Below, piece by piece: positions 1 through 7,252 of a DNA stretch of 17,770 nucleotides. Position numbers and translations under genes: made by a program. The notes under the pieces were generated by a model. That model made no database searches. It was not told the DNA's origin and saw only the letters and a list, made by a program, of their open reading frames with translations. Every line of letters starts with the position of its first letter. Position 1 is the stretch's first letter. The stretch lies in assembly GCA_937923945.1 (NCBI GenBank), contig CALDWC010000177.1, positions 1-17,770 of the forward strand, read 5' to 3'. This DNA comes from an uncultured Treponema sp. Its GTDB lineage: Bacteria; Spirochaetota; Spirochaetia; Treponematales; Treponemataceae.

Positions 1-13
1 AATTTTAAAGGTG

Positions 14-49
14 GGCACTGATTAATTCTCGATTGAATTAATCAGTGCC
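14..49. repeat. Palindromic repeat family A, copy 1 (overlaps flgD 3' end)
   Basis: A perfect 13-bp inverted repeat (15-27 against 36-48, GCACTGATTAATT arms) encloses the 8-nt loop CTCGATTG; a further G-C pair extends it to 14-49. The sequence from ATTCTCGATTG through GCCTCCTTA is nearly identical to the copy at about 6302-6332, and the core recurs near 12451 and in decayed form at 12086. The flgD stop codon (22-24) lies inside the left arm. It might end transcription or protect the mRNA 3' end, but no T-run follows in the flgD direction. Confidence 0.85.
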
Positions 50-519
50 TCCTTAGCTGTTACCTGGTTATTGCCGTATACCGTGGTTACTTCTTTCCAC
101 AAGAACCACTTCCCGTTGACTTGTACTTCAGGAATTTCACCGCGCTTTGCAGCCGTTACCAAGCCTGAAATAATTTCACCGTTGTTGTCAATATCGACTG
201 TTTTTCCGACAGCATTAACCGAATCCACCGAAGTTAAAATTTCGTTTACCTTTCCCATACTTTCAGTCATATTCATCATCTGTTCGAGCGATGAAAACTG
301 AGCCATTTGAGCGATAAACTCCGTGTCTTGAACCGGAGCCGTCGGATCCTGATGCGTTAACTGTGCAATCAAAAGCTCTAAAAAATCATTCTTGCCCAGT
401 TCCTGCTTCGGCTTTCTTGACCCGAACGTTTCCTTGTTCAGCCGATCAACTTCCAGATCAACCAGTGCTTTTTCTTTTGCACTCATTTCCCACGTCGGCA
501 TACTTGCATTTATTTCCAT
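22..519 (-). CDS. flgD: Flagellar hook-capping / hook assembly protein FlgD (short form)
   Basis: FlgD caps the growing hook so that FlgE subunits can polymerise beneath it; in spirochaetes the hook lies in the periplasm. Residues 41-84 carry the conserved FlgD N-terminal block: LGKNDFLELLIAQL, the QDPTAP turn, then FIAQMAQFSSLEQM. At 165 residues it is much shorter than enteric FlgD and lacks room for the full C-terminal tudor/fibronectin-like part, as I recall for treponemal FlgD. The start is supported by GGAGG 6 nt upstream. It lies 29 nt downstream of fliK and is almost certainly cotranscribed with it; the expected next gene (flgE) would be beyond the window edge. The last ten codons and the stop overlap a palindromic repeat that also occurs in intergenic DNA of this window, so the extreme C-terminus may be repeat-derived. 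Confidence 0.93.
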   Translation of the reverse strand: MEINASMPTWEMSAKEKALVDLEVDRLNKETFGSRKPKQELGKNDFLELLIAQLTHQDPTAPVQDTEFIAQMAQFSSLEQMMNMTESMGKVNEILTSVDSVNAVGKTVDIDNNGEIISGLVTAAKRGEIPEVQVNGKWFLWKEVTTVYGNNQVTAKEALINSIEN

Positions 520-548
520 AACGTTCCTCCGTCTATTCGCGGTAACCT

Positions 549-1916
549 TTAGGCTAACACGTTTACGGCTTTTGTTTCACCAAAGCCTATTATTTTTTCG
601 GCTAAATTTTCATTTGACCTTAACGATAAATCATCTTCGTAGCTCTTTGAAGAACCGAACAATCGTTGTCCGTTTTGCGCAAACCGCTCGCCGTTTTCAC
701 CCTGCCCCGACCACGAAAGTTCAAAGCCACTCATTTCAAAACCGTTTTCTTCAAAACTCGCAATTAATTCACCCAAGTTTTCCTGAAAAGCCGACAGGGC
801 TTCTTTCGATTGCACCGAAATTTTTCCCGACAGTTTTTTCCCTTCGTGCATTTCCAATAATATGTTTATCTTGCCCAAATGAGCCGGTTGTAAATGGAGG
901 CGAATCGTTCCTTCGCTGTTGTTCCGCAAAATAACCTTGCCGGCTTGTACAATATCGTCATTTGCGCGAAAGAGCTGTTCCGCCAACGCTTGCGAAAAAC
1001 TTTGCGTTTCAGCCGGCTTTGCCGATGCCTGTTCGGTTTTTGCCGAAAGTTCAGCGTTTTTTTCCGGTGCAAGATTAATCGTTACATCGACCTGCGCCGT
1101 ATTTTCCGTTTCCGTTGCTACCCGCTCGCCGTTTGTGGTATGCGTTCCGATGTCGGCTGTAACCGGTTCGGCTTGCGAATCTTGCGGTATTTTTTTTGCC
1201 GTGCGAAAATCTTCTACGGTTATTTTTTTTGTTACCGCTTGCCTTGCATTTTGATTTTCACCGTTTCCGGAACGGTTTGACGTATCGTTTTCGGCTTGCT
1301 TTTTAAAATCGGCAACGGAAAATCTCCGTTTTACGCCGGGTTTTTCCGCTTTTTCAGTCTTTTCGGCATTTTCAAGCAGATGCTTCAAATCATCTTCCGA
1401 CAATTTTCCGATATCGCCTTGCATCAGCACTTGTAAAAGCGTCTTTTGATTATCCGCATCCGAAATTACTGCCGCCATTTCGTTGAGTATGCCGTTTTCT
1501 TGGTTCGGCGCTTCTTTCACGAAAAGCTGCGGAATTTGCACACCGATTTTTTCGTTTTCCGCATCTGCCAACAGTTTTCGCGGATTGATTTCTTCATCGA
1601 ATTGAACATGCAAGTCTACCAGCGTGTCTTTCCCTTTTCCTTGTTTTGAAAGCCTATGTTTCTTTTGGGAATTTAAAGGGTTTTTTTCACTTGGTATTTT
1701 GTTTGCATTTTTATCACCGGTTTTCGAAACTTCAACGTGTGCCGATTTTTTTGCACTCGGCAGCAGCATTTGTTCCCGTTCAACAGCTGAAGTTAAATTT
1801 TTCAAAAGCGAAAGAAACGTACCGCCGGAATTTCCGGTTTTCAGTTTTTGGATTTTCGCATCTTTTGTTTCAGTTTCAGCGCCGGTTTGATTTACTTGTA
1901 TCGCAACCGCTTCCAT
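549..1916 (-). CDS. fliK: Flagellar hook-length control protein FliK
   Basis: FliK is secreted during hook growth, measures hook length and switches the export apparatus from rod/hook to filament substrates. The 455-residue protein has the expected layout: a long, polar, low-complexity N-terminal two thirds rich in K, E, T, S and N (about 1-310), then a compact C-terminal Flg_hook domain at about 315-410. The signature HLQPAHLGK is at 341-349 and is followed by alternating strand/helix sequence. The start is supported by AGGAG shortly upstream. It is first in a fliK-flgD unit, as in treponemal motility operons where this gene has been called tap1. Transcription probably begins at the sigma-28-like promoter at 1936-1962, separated from flgN by the terminator at 2013-2045. 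The N-terminal region diverges quickly, so the assignment rests on the C-terminal domain and context. Confidence 0.9.
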   Translation of the reverse strand: MEAVAIQVNQTGAETETKDAKIQKLKTGNSGGTFLSLLKNLTSAVEREQMLLPSAKKSAHVEVSKTGDKNANKIPSEKNPLNSQKKHRLSKQGKGKDTLVDLHVQFDEEINPRKLLADAENEKIGVQIPQLFVKEAPNQENGILNEMAAVISDADNQKTLLQVLMQGDIGKLSEDDLKHLLENAEKTEKAEKPGVKRRFSVADFKKQAENDTSNRSGNGENQNARQAVTKKITVEDFRTAKKIPQDSQAEPVTADIGTHTTNGERVATETENTAQVDVTINLAPEKNAELSAKTEQASAKPAETQSFSQALAEQLFRANDDIVQAGKVILRNNSEGTIRLHLQPAHLGKINILLEMHEGKKLSGKISVQSKEALSAFQENLGELIASFEENGFEMSGFELSWSGQGENGERFAQNGQRLFGSSKSYEDDLSLRSNENLAEKIIGFGETKAVNVLA

Positions 1917-1935
1917 AAACTCTCCTCATTATTGA

Positions 1936-1962
1936 TTTTCGGCATCTAAAAAAAAGAGGTTA
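1936..1962 (-). promoter_or_regulatory. Sigma-28-like promoter of fliK-flgD
   Basis: Read on the minus strand, TAAC (1962-1959) is followed by exactly 15 nt and GCCGAAAA (1943-1936). The flagellar sigma-28 consensus is TAAA-N15-GCCGATAA, so this has 3/4 and 7/8 matches at the exact spacing. It lies just upstream of the fliK ribosome binding site and downstream of the flgN terminator, where a promoter is needed. Confidence 0.65.
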
Positions 1963-2012
1963 GTTGTTTTTTATAATTCATACATTGTTATAAAACAGCC
2001 ATTAAGAAAATA

Positions 2013-2045
2013 AAAAAGTGCGACTCACGTATTGTCGCACTTTTT
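2013..2045 (-). terminator. Rho-independent terminator after flgN (potentially bidirectional)
   Basis: A perfect 12-bp inverted repeat (AAAAAGTGCGAC at 2013-2024, GTCGCACTTTTT at 2034-2045) with a 9-nt loop. The GC core is flanked by A and T runs, so it gives a hairpin plus U-run on either strand. It sits 56 nt after the flgN stop and separates that unit from fliK-flgD. Confidence 0.9.
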
Positions 2046-2101
2046 CAATAGAGAATAAAATGTATCAATGCAGAAATGAAATAAAATCATCCGATGAAAA
2101 A

Positions 2102-2599
2102 TTAATAGACGCGATCGACGACGAGATTGCTTAAATCGCTGTCGGCTTTCAAACCGGTTCGAGTGTACGTTTCGCCGGAACGGTTATGTGATACCACATC
2201 GAAGACGCCGCTTACCAAGGTTTGTGCATGATCAATGTAATTGTTAAACACATCATTTTCAATTTTGGATAAAAAAACTTTTTCCTTGAGCGTTTTATAT
2301 AAGTTTTCGAGTACGGCGCTGTCCTTGCCGGAAAATCCGGAGAGTAAAGTATCAAGCGTATCATTTTGAGTACCGACCGTGTCTCCGCTGTGTTCGAGCA
2401 TCAACGAAACAAGCCGCTTATCCGCTTCACAAAACTTTTCTGAAAGTTCATCCAGTTCGTTCATACCGTTTTTAGTACTTTCCCAATCGCGAGTCAAAAC
2501 AGTACTATATACTTTTCGCTGCAACGAATAAATTTCATCCATCAGTTTAATTTGCGTTCTCAGCACCGCTTCCATTTTTTGCGGTAAATCATGTACCAT
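2102..2599 (-). CDS. flgN: FlgN-like flagellar export chaperone
   Basis: FlgN proteins bind the hook-filament junction proteins FlgK and FlgL in the cytoplasm and deliver them to the flagellar export gate. This 165-residue protein is almost entirely heptad-like helix (about 1-140, long amphipathic stretches such as LQRKVYSTVLTRDWES), followed by a C-terminal tail with YTRTGLKADSD at 145-155, resembling the FlgN-family ending. A strong GGGAGG ribosome site precedes the start. It follows the deacetylase gene after 53 nt, likely cotranscribed, and ends at a strong terminator. flgK and flgL are not adjacent, which is unusual. The family is poorly conserved in sequence; another small helical flagellar chaperone is possible. 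Confidence 0.55.
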   Translation of the reverse strand: MVHDLPQKMEAVLRTQIKLMDEIYSLQRKVYSTVLTRDWESTKNGMNELDELSEKFCEADKRLVSLMLEHSGDTVGTQNDTLDTLLSGFSGKDSAVLENLYKTLKEKVFLSKIENDVFNNYIDHAQTLVSGVFDVVSHNRSGETYTRTGLKADSDLSNLVVDRVY

Positions 2600-2652
2600 A
2601 AAAAGCTCCTCCCTTTATTTGTCGGAATTTTTATCCGCAGGTTGAGTTGTTT

Positions 2653-3963
2653 TTATGGAGCAACTTCTTTTTTTGCGGATAATTCCGAAATGCGTTTTAT
2701 TTCAAAGCCTTGCGCAATAATGGAAGGATACATTTCTCGGAGGAGGTCGGCAAGTTCTGGCGTAAAAATATGTCCGATTAAAATCGCCTGACCGTGCTTG
2801 CGCGCATATTCCATGCCGATTTCCACTTGCCGTTTCATATCGTCGGTTTTCTTTGAATTATCCAAAAAAATGTTTCGCTCTAAAATCGGCATGTTTAATT
2901 CTGCCGCGATTTTAGGAACAACCGTGTTGGCATTGGTTCGGGAATCCAAAAATAAGATATTTTTTTCCTTAACCGTTTGCAAAAATGCTCGTGTCAACGT
3001 TTCATCGCCGGTAATTAATGAACCTTCATGGTTGTTCATTCCGACAAGCGGTTCAAGCGCGGCAATATTTTCCCGTAGGAGAGGGCGCACTTCATCGGGA
3101 GTCATCGCAGCGGTGATAGCATTCGGTCCCGGATCAAGGTTGCGATTGAGGGCTTGCATCGGCTGATGAAGCATCACATCATGTCCCGCTGCACGTATTT
3201 TGTCAGCGGCTTCTTTCGAATACGGCAAACCGGGAAGTACCGCAATAGTGCATTTAAAAGGTAAGTTTAAAAACTTTTGCAACTGTACGAGATTGTGTCC
3301 CGCATCGTCAAACACAAATACCAATACGCCGGCTTTTGCCGGTTTGATAATCGACTTTTCCGACGCGGACTCAACTTTGGCGATTGTTTCACTTTGTTGC
3401 GGCGTCGTTTTGGGGAGCGATTTTGTGTCGGACGGTGCTTCGATTTTGGATTTGGTATCGGATGACATTTTTTCCGGAGAATTTACTTTTTGATGGGGCA
3501 GCGGTGTTTCGATCGGATTTTGAGCCGGTTTTGAAGTATGTTGCGTTTGCGGCATTTCAGTTTCTCGCCGCGTGCCGTTTGATGCAGTGTGAGGCTTTGC
3601 CGGCGTGTCGATAGGCGTTGTTTTCTGTTTTGCCGGACTGTTACCGGACGCTTTGTCAGGTTTTGTCGGTGCGGCGGTGACGCGCGTTGCGTTATCTTTT
3701 GCGGGTTTGTTTGCGATTTGCGTTTTATTTTCTATCGGTGTATTTGCAAGCTGCGTTTCTGTTTTTTGCTCGGAAGTTGTTTGGATGCGGTGCTGTTTAT
3801 CAAGGGTGGAAGCAATATTCGGTACCAGCAGAAATGAAGCAATCAACAAAAAAGCACACGTTGAAAAAATCCCCAATGCAATAAATAGATATGTTTTTTT
3901 TACATTGCGTACCGGTTTTCGCTTTTTATTCGATTTCCTTTTTTTGTTTTTGCCTGTTTTCAT
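2653..3963 (-). CDS. Membrane-anchored divergent polysaccharide deacetylase (YibQ/DUF610 type)
   Basis: Members of the divergent polysaccharide deacetylase family (Polysacc_deac_2) have a NodB-like fold and are thought to act on envelope glycans; the substrate is not established. Residues 1-23 are strongly basic, 24-48 form one transmembrane helix, about 60-205 are a low-complexity Thr/Pro/Lys/Ser spacer able to reach through peptidoglycan, and 211-436 form the enzyme domain. Visible motifs are VFVFDDAG (DD at 219-220), HQPMQ at 266-270, NNHEGS at 310-315, LDSRT at 339-343 and IGHIF at 396-400. The usual HxPME reads HQPMQ here, with a glutamine for the acidic residue. There is little Shine-Dalgarno sequence, but a good sigma-70 promoter lies close to the start (3978-4005). 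It is divergent from the EF-G paralogue and upstream of the flgN-like gene. Confidence 0.88.
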   Translation of the reverse strand: MKTGKNKKRKSNKKRKPVRNVKKTYLFIALGIFSTCAFLLIASFLLVPNIASTLDKQHRIQTTSEQKTETQLANTPIENKTQIANKPAKDNATRVTAAPTKPDKASGNSPAKQKTTPIDTPAKPHTASNGTRRETEMPQTQHTSKPAQNPIETPLPHQKVNSPEKMSSDTKSKIEAPSDTKSLPKTTPQQSETIAKVESASEKSIIKPAKAGVLVFVFDDAGHNLVQLQKFLNLPFKCTIAVLPGLPYSKEAADKIRAAGHDVMLHQPMQALNRNLDPGPNAITAAMTPDEVRPLLRENIAALEPLVGMNNHEGSLITGDETLTRAFLQTVKEKNILFLDSRTNANTVVPKIAAELNMPILERNIFLDNSKKTDDMKRQVEIGMEYARKHGQAILIGHIFTPELADLLREMYPSIIAQGFEIKRISELSAKKEVAP

Positions 3964-3977
3964 GGTAAATCGGTATA

Positions 3978-4005
3978 ACTATACGAAAATACTCCATTTT
4001 GTCAA
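3978..4005 (-). promoter_or_regulatory. Sigma-70 promoter of the deacetylase gene, near-leaderless
   Basis: On the minus strand, TTGACA (4005-4000), 16-nt spacer, TATAGT (3983-3978). Only 14 nt separate the -10 box from the ATG, so the predicted leader is about 7 nt, too short for a normal ribosome binding site; none is seen. Confidence 0.8.
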
Positions 4006-4103
4006 GCAAATTTGTGGGAAAAAATATCAATTTATTCCCGTATTTTCAGCATCTTTTTTTCTTTACATAAAAAGTGATTTCCGTGTTATTTTTTTATATA
4101 TAC

Positions 4104-4132
4104 TTGCAAAATCCGCCGTTTTGTGCTATAAT
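4104..4132 (+). promoter_or_regulatory. Sigma-70 promoter of the EF-G paralogue, leaderless
   Basis: TTGCAA (4104-4109), 17-nt spacer, TATAAT (4127-4132). Eight nucleotides separate the -10 box from ATG at 4141, which places the expected transcription start on or next to the A of the start codon. No Shine-Dalgarno sequence fits. Confidence 0.8.
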
Positions 4133-4140
4133 GCCGCCCT

Positions 4141-6195
4141 ATGCTTGAAAAAATGCGAAATATCGGAATTATGGCGCACATTGATGCGGGTAAAACAACC
4201 ACGACGGAGCGGATGCTGTTTTATAGCGGTAAAATTCATAAAATCGGCGAAATTGATGACGGAGCTGCAACGATGGATTGGATGCAGCAGGAGCAAGACC
4301 GCGGCATCACCATCCAGTCGGCGGCAACGACTATTTATTGGCACGATTTTCAGGTGAACATTATTGATACACCGGGACATGTGGATTTTACCGCCGAGGT
4401 GGAACGTTCTTTGCGGGTTCTTGACGGCGCCGTGACCGTGTTATGTGCGGTTGGGTGGGTGCAGCCGCAAACCGAAACTGTGTGGAAACAAGCAAACGAA
4501 TATCAAGTCCCCCGTATTTGTTTTGTCAATAAAATGGATCGGCTCGGGGCCGATTTTTTTGGAGCGATGAACGATGTGAAAAAAAAGTTTGGCGTTGAAA
4601 CCGCGCCGCTCCAAATTCCGATTGGGAGTGCGGATAGTTTTTCGGGCATTATTGATTTAATCAATCAAAAAGAAATTTACTTCGATGCAACAACTGAGGG
4701 CGAAAAATTTGAAGTGAAGGAAATTGCTCCCGAACATGCGGCACTCGCCGACGAATGGCGCGAAAAAATGCTCGACACGGTTTCGGCGTTTTCAGATGAA
4801 ATCACCGAATTGCTTTTGGAAGGTGCGGAAATTCCGGTGTCGCTTTTGAAAGCGGAAATCCGCAAAGCGGTGCTGGCTCAAAACTACGTACCGTTTCTCT
4901 GCGGTTCGGCGCGCCGAAATATCGGTATTCAGCCGCTTTTGGATGCGGTTACCGATTTTTTACCGGCACCGGATGAAGTAGTTCCGCAAATCGGCATCAA
5001 TAAAAAAAACGAACAGGTTGAAATTACCTGCGATGAAAAAAAATTCCCGCTCGGTTTTGTGTTTAAAACGCAGTACGACAAAGAAGCGGGTTTTTTGTGC
5101 TATGTTCGGATGTATTCGGGAAAAATAAAAGCCGGTGAACAAATTTTGAATGTTACCAAGAAAAAAAGAGAGCGCGTAAACCGTATTTTGCGGGTGCATT
5201 CCAATAAGTACGAGCAAATTGATTCGTGTGCCGCGGGCGATATTGCGGTGTTTATCGGTTTGAAAAACGCTCAAACGGGCGATAGTTTGGGAAGTGAAGG
5301 CTTTCCGATTATGCTGCACGGTTTACAATTTCCCGAGCCGGTAATTTCGGTTTCCGTTGAACCGAAAACCCTTTCAGATAGAGACCGTTTAAAAGAAGTG
5401 CTTGAAATTTTGGCAAAAGACGATCCGACTTTTATCGGTAAAGAAGATCCGGAAACCGGACAGCTGATTATTTCGGGAATGGGCGAACTGCACTTGGAAG
5501 TGCTGACCACTCGCATGCTGCAGGATTTTAACGTACAAGCCCGAGTTGGAAATCCGCGGGTTACCTACCGCGAGTCGATTACCGCAGAAGCGATCGCCGC
5601 AGAAAACTTTTCAAAGATTATCGCCGGCAAAGAAAATGCAGCCGGAGTTACTTTGCGGGTATTTCCGCGTGAACGAGGAAGTGGCAACGAATTTGTTAGC
5701 AGCGTAAAAACTTTTTCTGCAAAGTCCGGCGGCGGAGCGGCAAATGCATTGCCGGAAGAATTGTTTGAGGCGATTAAGCAAGCGGTTGAAGGCTCTTTTT
5801 TGGGCGGTATCCGTATGGGCTATCCGTGCGTTGACATCGGGGCGGAATTGGTTTCCGTAAATTACGATGAATCAACGGCAACCGCCTTTGCATTTGAAGC
5901 GGCAGCATCCTCCGCCTTCGATAAAGCCTGCAATGACGCGTCGCCGGTGTTGCTTGAACCTGTGATGAATGTCGACATTGAAGCGCCGCAAGAATTTTTG
6001 GGCGAAGCGATGAGCCAGATTACGCAGCGGGGCGGTATCATTTTGGGTACAACGGTGAAGCAGGACACGGATATTATCAACGCTCAAGCGCCAATGGCAA
6101 AGATGTTCGGTTTTTCAACATCATTGCGTTCGGTGACGCAGGGACGGGCTTCGTTTTCTTTGACATTCAGCCACTTTGAAGCAAAGCGGAATTGA
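4141..6195 (+). CDS. Elongation factor G paralogue (spirochaetal EF-G2-like GTPase)
   Basis: Ribosomal translocase-family GTPase of 684 residues. G-domain motifs are all present: AHIDAGKT at 12-19, RGITI at 54-58, DTPGH at 76-80, NKMD at 130-133 and CGSA in the G5 position. They are followed by the EF-G domain order: domain II with FVFKTQYDKEAG, domain III with SGMGELHLEV, then IV and V. Spirochaetes typically carry two EF-Gs (spdEFG1 and spdEFG2); in Borrelia burgdorferi one does translocation and the other ribosome recycling. This one stands alone, away from rpsL-rpsG-tuf, which favours the accessory paralogue, but which function it has cannot be read from the sequence. Starting at 4141 gives MLEKMRNIGI; a start at 4153 is possible but would put the leader at only about a dozen nt, still without a ribosome site. 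Confidence 0.95.
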   Translation: MLEKMRNIGIMAHIDAGKTTTTERMLFYSGKIHKIGEIDDGAATMDWMQQEQDRGITIQSAATTIYWHDFQVNIIDTPGHVDFTAEVERSLRVLDGAVTVLCAVGWVQPQTETVWKQANEYQVPRICFVNKMDRLGADFFGAMNDVKKKFGVETAPLQIPIGSADSFSGIIDLINQKEIYFDATTEGEKFEVKEIAPEHAALADEWREKMLDTVSAFSDEITELLLEGAEIPVSLLKAEIRKAVLAQNYVPFLCGSARRNIGIQPLLDAVTDFLPAPDEVVPQIGINKKNEQVEITCDEKKFPLGFVFKTQYDKEAGFLCYVRMYSGKIKAGEQILNVTKKKRERVNRILRVHSNKYEQIDSCAAGDIAVFIGLKNAQTGDSLGSEGFPIMLHGLQFPEPVISVSVEPKTLSDRDRLKEVLEILAKDDPTFIGKEDPETGQLIISGMGELHLEVLTTRMLQDFNVQARVGNPRVTYRESITAEAIAAENFSKIIAGKENAAGVTLRVFPRERGSGNEFVSSVKTFSAKSGGGAANALPEELFEAIKQAVEGSFLGGIRMGYPCVDIGAELVSVNYDESTATAFAFEAAASSAFDKACNDASPVLLEPVMNVDIEAPQEFLGEAMSQITQRGGIILGTTVKQDTDIINAQAPMAKMFGFSTSLRSVTQGRASFSLTFSHFEAKRN

Positions 6196-6330
6196 AAGAT
6201 ATGTTCAATCTTGTCTGAAATTTAATTTATAAACTAGATAAGTTTTCAAAACTCGACGGGCATCTCTAAAAATCTAATCAAGTTTTTGAAAGATGCCCTC
6301 AATTCTCGATTGAATTAATCAGAGCCTCCT
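6196..6330. repeat. Palindromic repeat family A, copy 2 (core 6258-6330)
   Basis: After the EF-G stop lies AGTTTTCAAAACT, a short palindrome (6241-6253), then GGGCATCT (6258-6265) and AGATGCCC (6291-6298), which form an 8-bp stem with complementary A5 and T5 runs inside. The second part (6301-6326) is the family A core ATTCTCGATTGAATTAATC. About 60 nt from TCTCTAAAAATC onward match copy 3 (12413-12476). It could act as the 3' hairpin of the EF-G mRNA, although no T-run follows. Confidence 0.8.
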
Positions 6331-6357
6331 TAAAGTTCGTCCCCAATCTGCCGATAA
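6331..6357 (+). promoter_or_regulatory. Exact-consensus sigma-28 (FliA) promoter of the LysM-LytM gene
   Basis: TAAA at 6331-6334, 15 nt, GCCGATAA at 6350-6357: a complete match to the sigma-28 consensus in both boxes and spacing. The predicted start is near 6364, giving a leader of about 17 nt before ATG at 6381. The -35 box abuts the GCCTCCTTA end of repeat family A copy 2. Confidence 0.8.
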
Positions 6358-6380
6358 CAAAAGCGGTGTCGGCTTGAATT

Positions 6381-7226
6381 ATGATAAAACGATTTTTTGT
6401 AAGTGCAATTTTTATACTGACCTTTGCAAACGCATTCAGTGAAACGATTCACACCATGAAAAAAGGTGAAACCGTTTACGGATTAAGCAAAAAATACGGC
6501 GTCGCAATGTCGGTTATTTTAGAATACAACGGGATAAGCGATGCGACAAAAATTGTCGTCGGACAAAAAATAAAAATTCCTGAAATAAGAAATCTCAAAT
6601 CCGACCAAAAAGCCACACAAACCTATATCGTACAAAAGGGAGATACGGTGTACGGTATCGCAAAAAAATTCGGCACTACACAAGCGGAAATTTTTTCTTT
6701 GAACGGATTAAGTGCACAAAGCGTTATTAAAGTTGGTCAAAAATTGAAAGTGCCGGTTCGTACAACGGCGACCGCTTCAAGCACTTCAAAAACGCAGCCG
6801 AAAAAAACTACCCCGAAAAACGCCGCAACCGATGAATTACGCCAGTATAGTCAAAAAAAAGCGAACACCAAAATTCTGTGGCCGATCGCTTCGGAAAAAA
6901 TTTCGTACCTCGATGACAAAACCGCAGGCGTGGTTATTCAAGGTAGCGGCGGTGATATCGTCAAAGCGATTGCAAGCGGTAAAGTCGTTTCGAGCGGTCC
7001 ATACCGCGGCTACGGCAGTGTCGTTTTTGTTAAATCGGCGAATGATTACATTTACGTGTATGCCGGTTTAAAAACGGTTTCCGCACAAGTAGGGGCAAAA
7101 GTTTCGCCCGGAACGGTTTTGGGAACACTTCCCGAAAAAGCGCTCCTCACCCAATCGAAACTGTACTTTATGGTGTACAAAAAAAACACTGCGATAGATC
7201 CCGCTCTTGCACCGCGCGGTTTATAA
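6381..7226 (+). CDS. Secreted LysM x2 protein with degenerate LytM (M23) domain
   Basis: A 281-residue periplasmic peptidoglycan-binding protein. Residues 1-20 are a signal peptide (basic start, hydrophobic core, cleavage near NAFS-E). LysM modules span about 22-67 (KKGETVYGLSKKYG) and 81-125 (QKGDTVYGIAKKFG). A Lys/Thr-rich linker (126-160) leads to a LytM-like fold at 165-275. The zinc ligands expected in active M23 peptidases are absent: the VYAHL motif reads VYAGL (226-230) and the HLHFEV position reads SKLYFMVY (259-266). It is therefore probably not an endopeptidase itself but, like EnvC and NlpD, could bind glycan and activate an amidase; that role is inferred. No clear Shine-Dalgarno sequence precedes the ATG. 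The exact sigma-28 promoter suggests expression with flagellar genes. Confidence 0.88.
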   Translation: MIKRFFVSAIFILTFANAFSETIHTMKKGETVYGLSKKYGVAMSVILEYNGISDATKIVVGQKIKIPEIRNLKSDQKATQTYIVQKGDTVYGIAKKFGTTQAEIFSLNGLSAQSVIKVGQKLKVPVRTTATASSTSKTQPKKTTPKNAATDELRQYSQKKANTKILWPIASEKISYLDDKTAGVVIQGSGGDIVKAIASGKVVSSGPYRGYGSVVFVKSANDYIYVYAGLKTVSAQVGAKVSPGTVLGTLPEKALLTQSKLYFMVYKKNTAIDPALAPRGL

Positions 7227-7252
7227 AAAACTACGGATGCGTTTCGAATTGT

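Noticed and set aside
392..934. A 180-codon plus-strand open frame opposite flgD and fliK
   Set aside because: It is the complement of well-recognised genes, Ser/Phe/Arg-rich from antisense codons, with no ribosome site.
2618..2650. Sigma-28 promoter for the flgN-like gene
   Set aside because: GCGGATAA is present before flgN, but the only TAAA lies 13 nt upstream, two short of the required spacing, and the gene probably reads through from the deacetylase.
3605..4357. A 250-codon plus-strand open frame across the deacetylase start and the EF-G start
   Set aside because: It is antisense to the Thr/Pro linker and TM segment of the deacetylase, then overlaps the EF-G gene in another frame; the translation is low-complexity and matches nothing.
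6196..6330. Intrinsic terminator for the EF-G paralogue
   Set aside because: Good hairpins exist but no T-run follows them on the plus strand; kept as repeats only.
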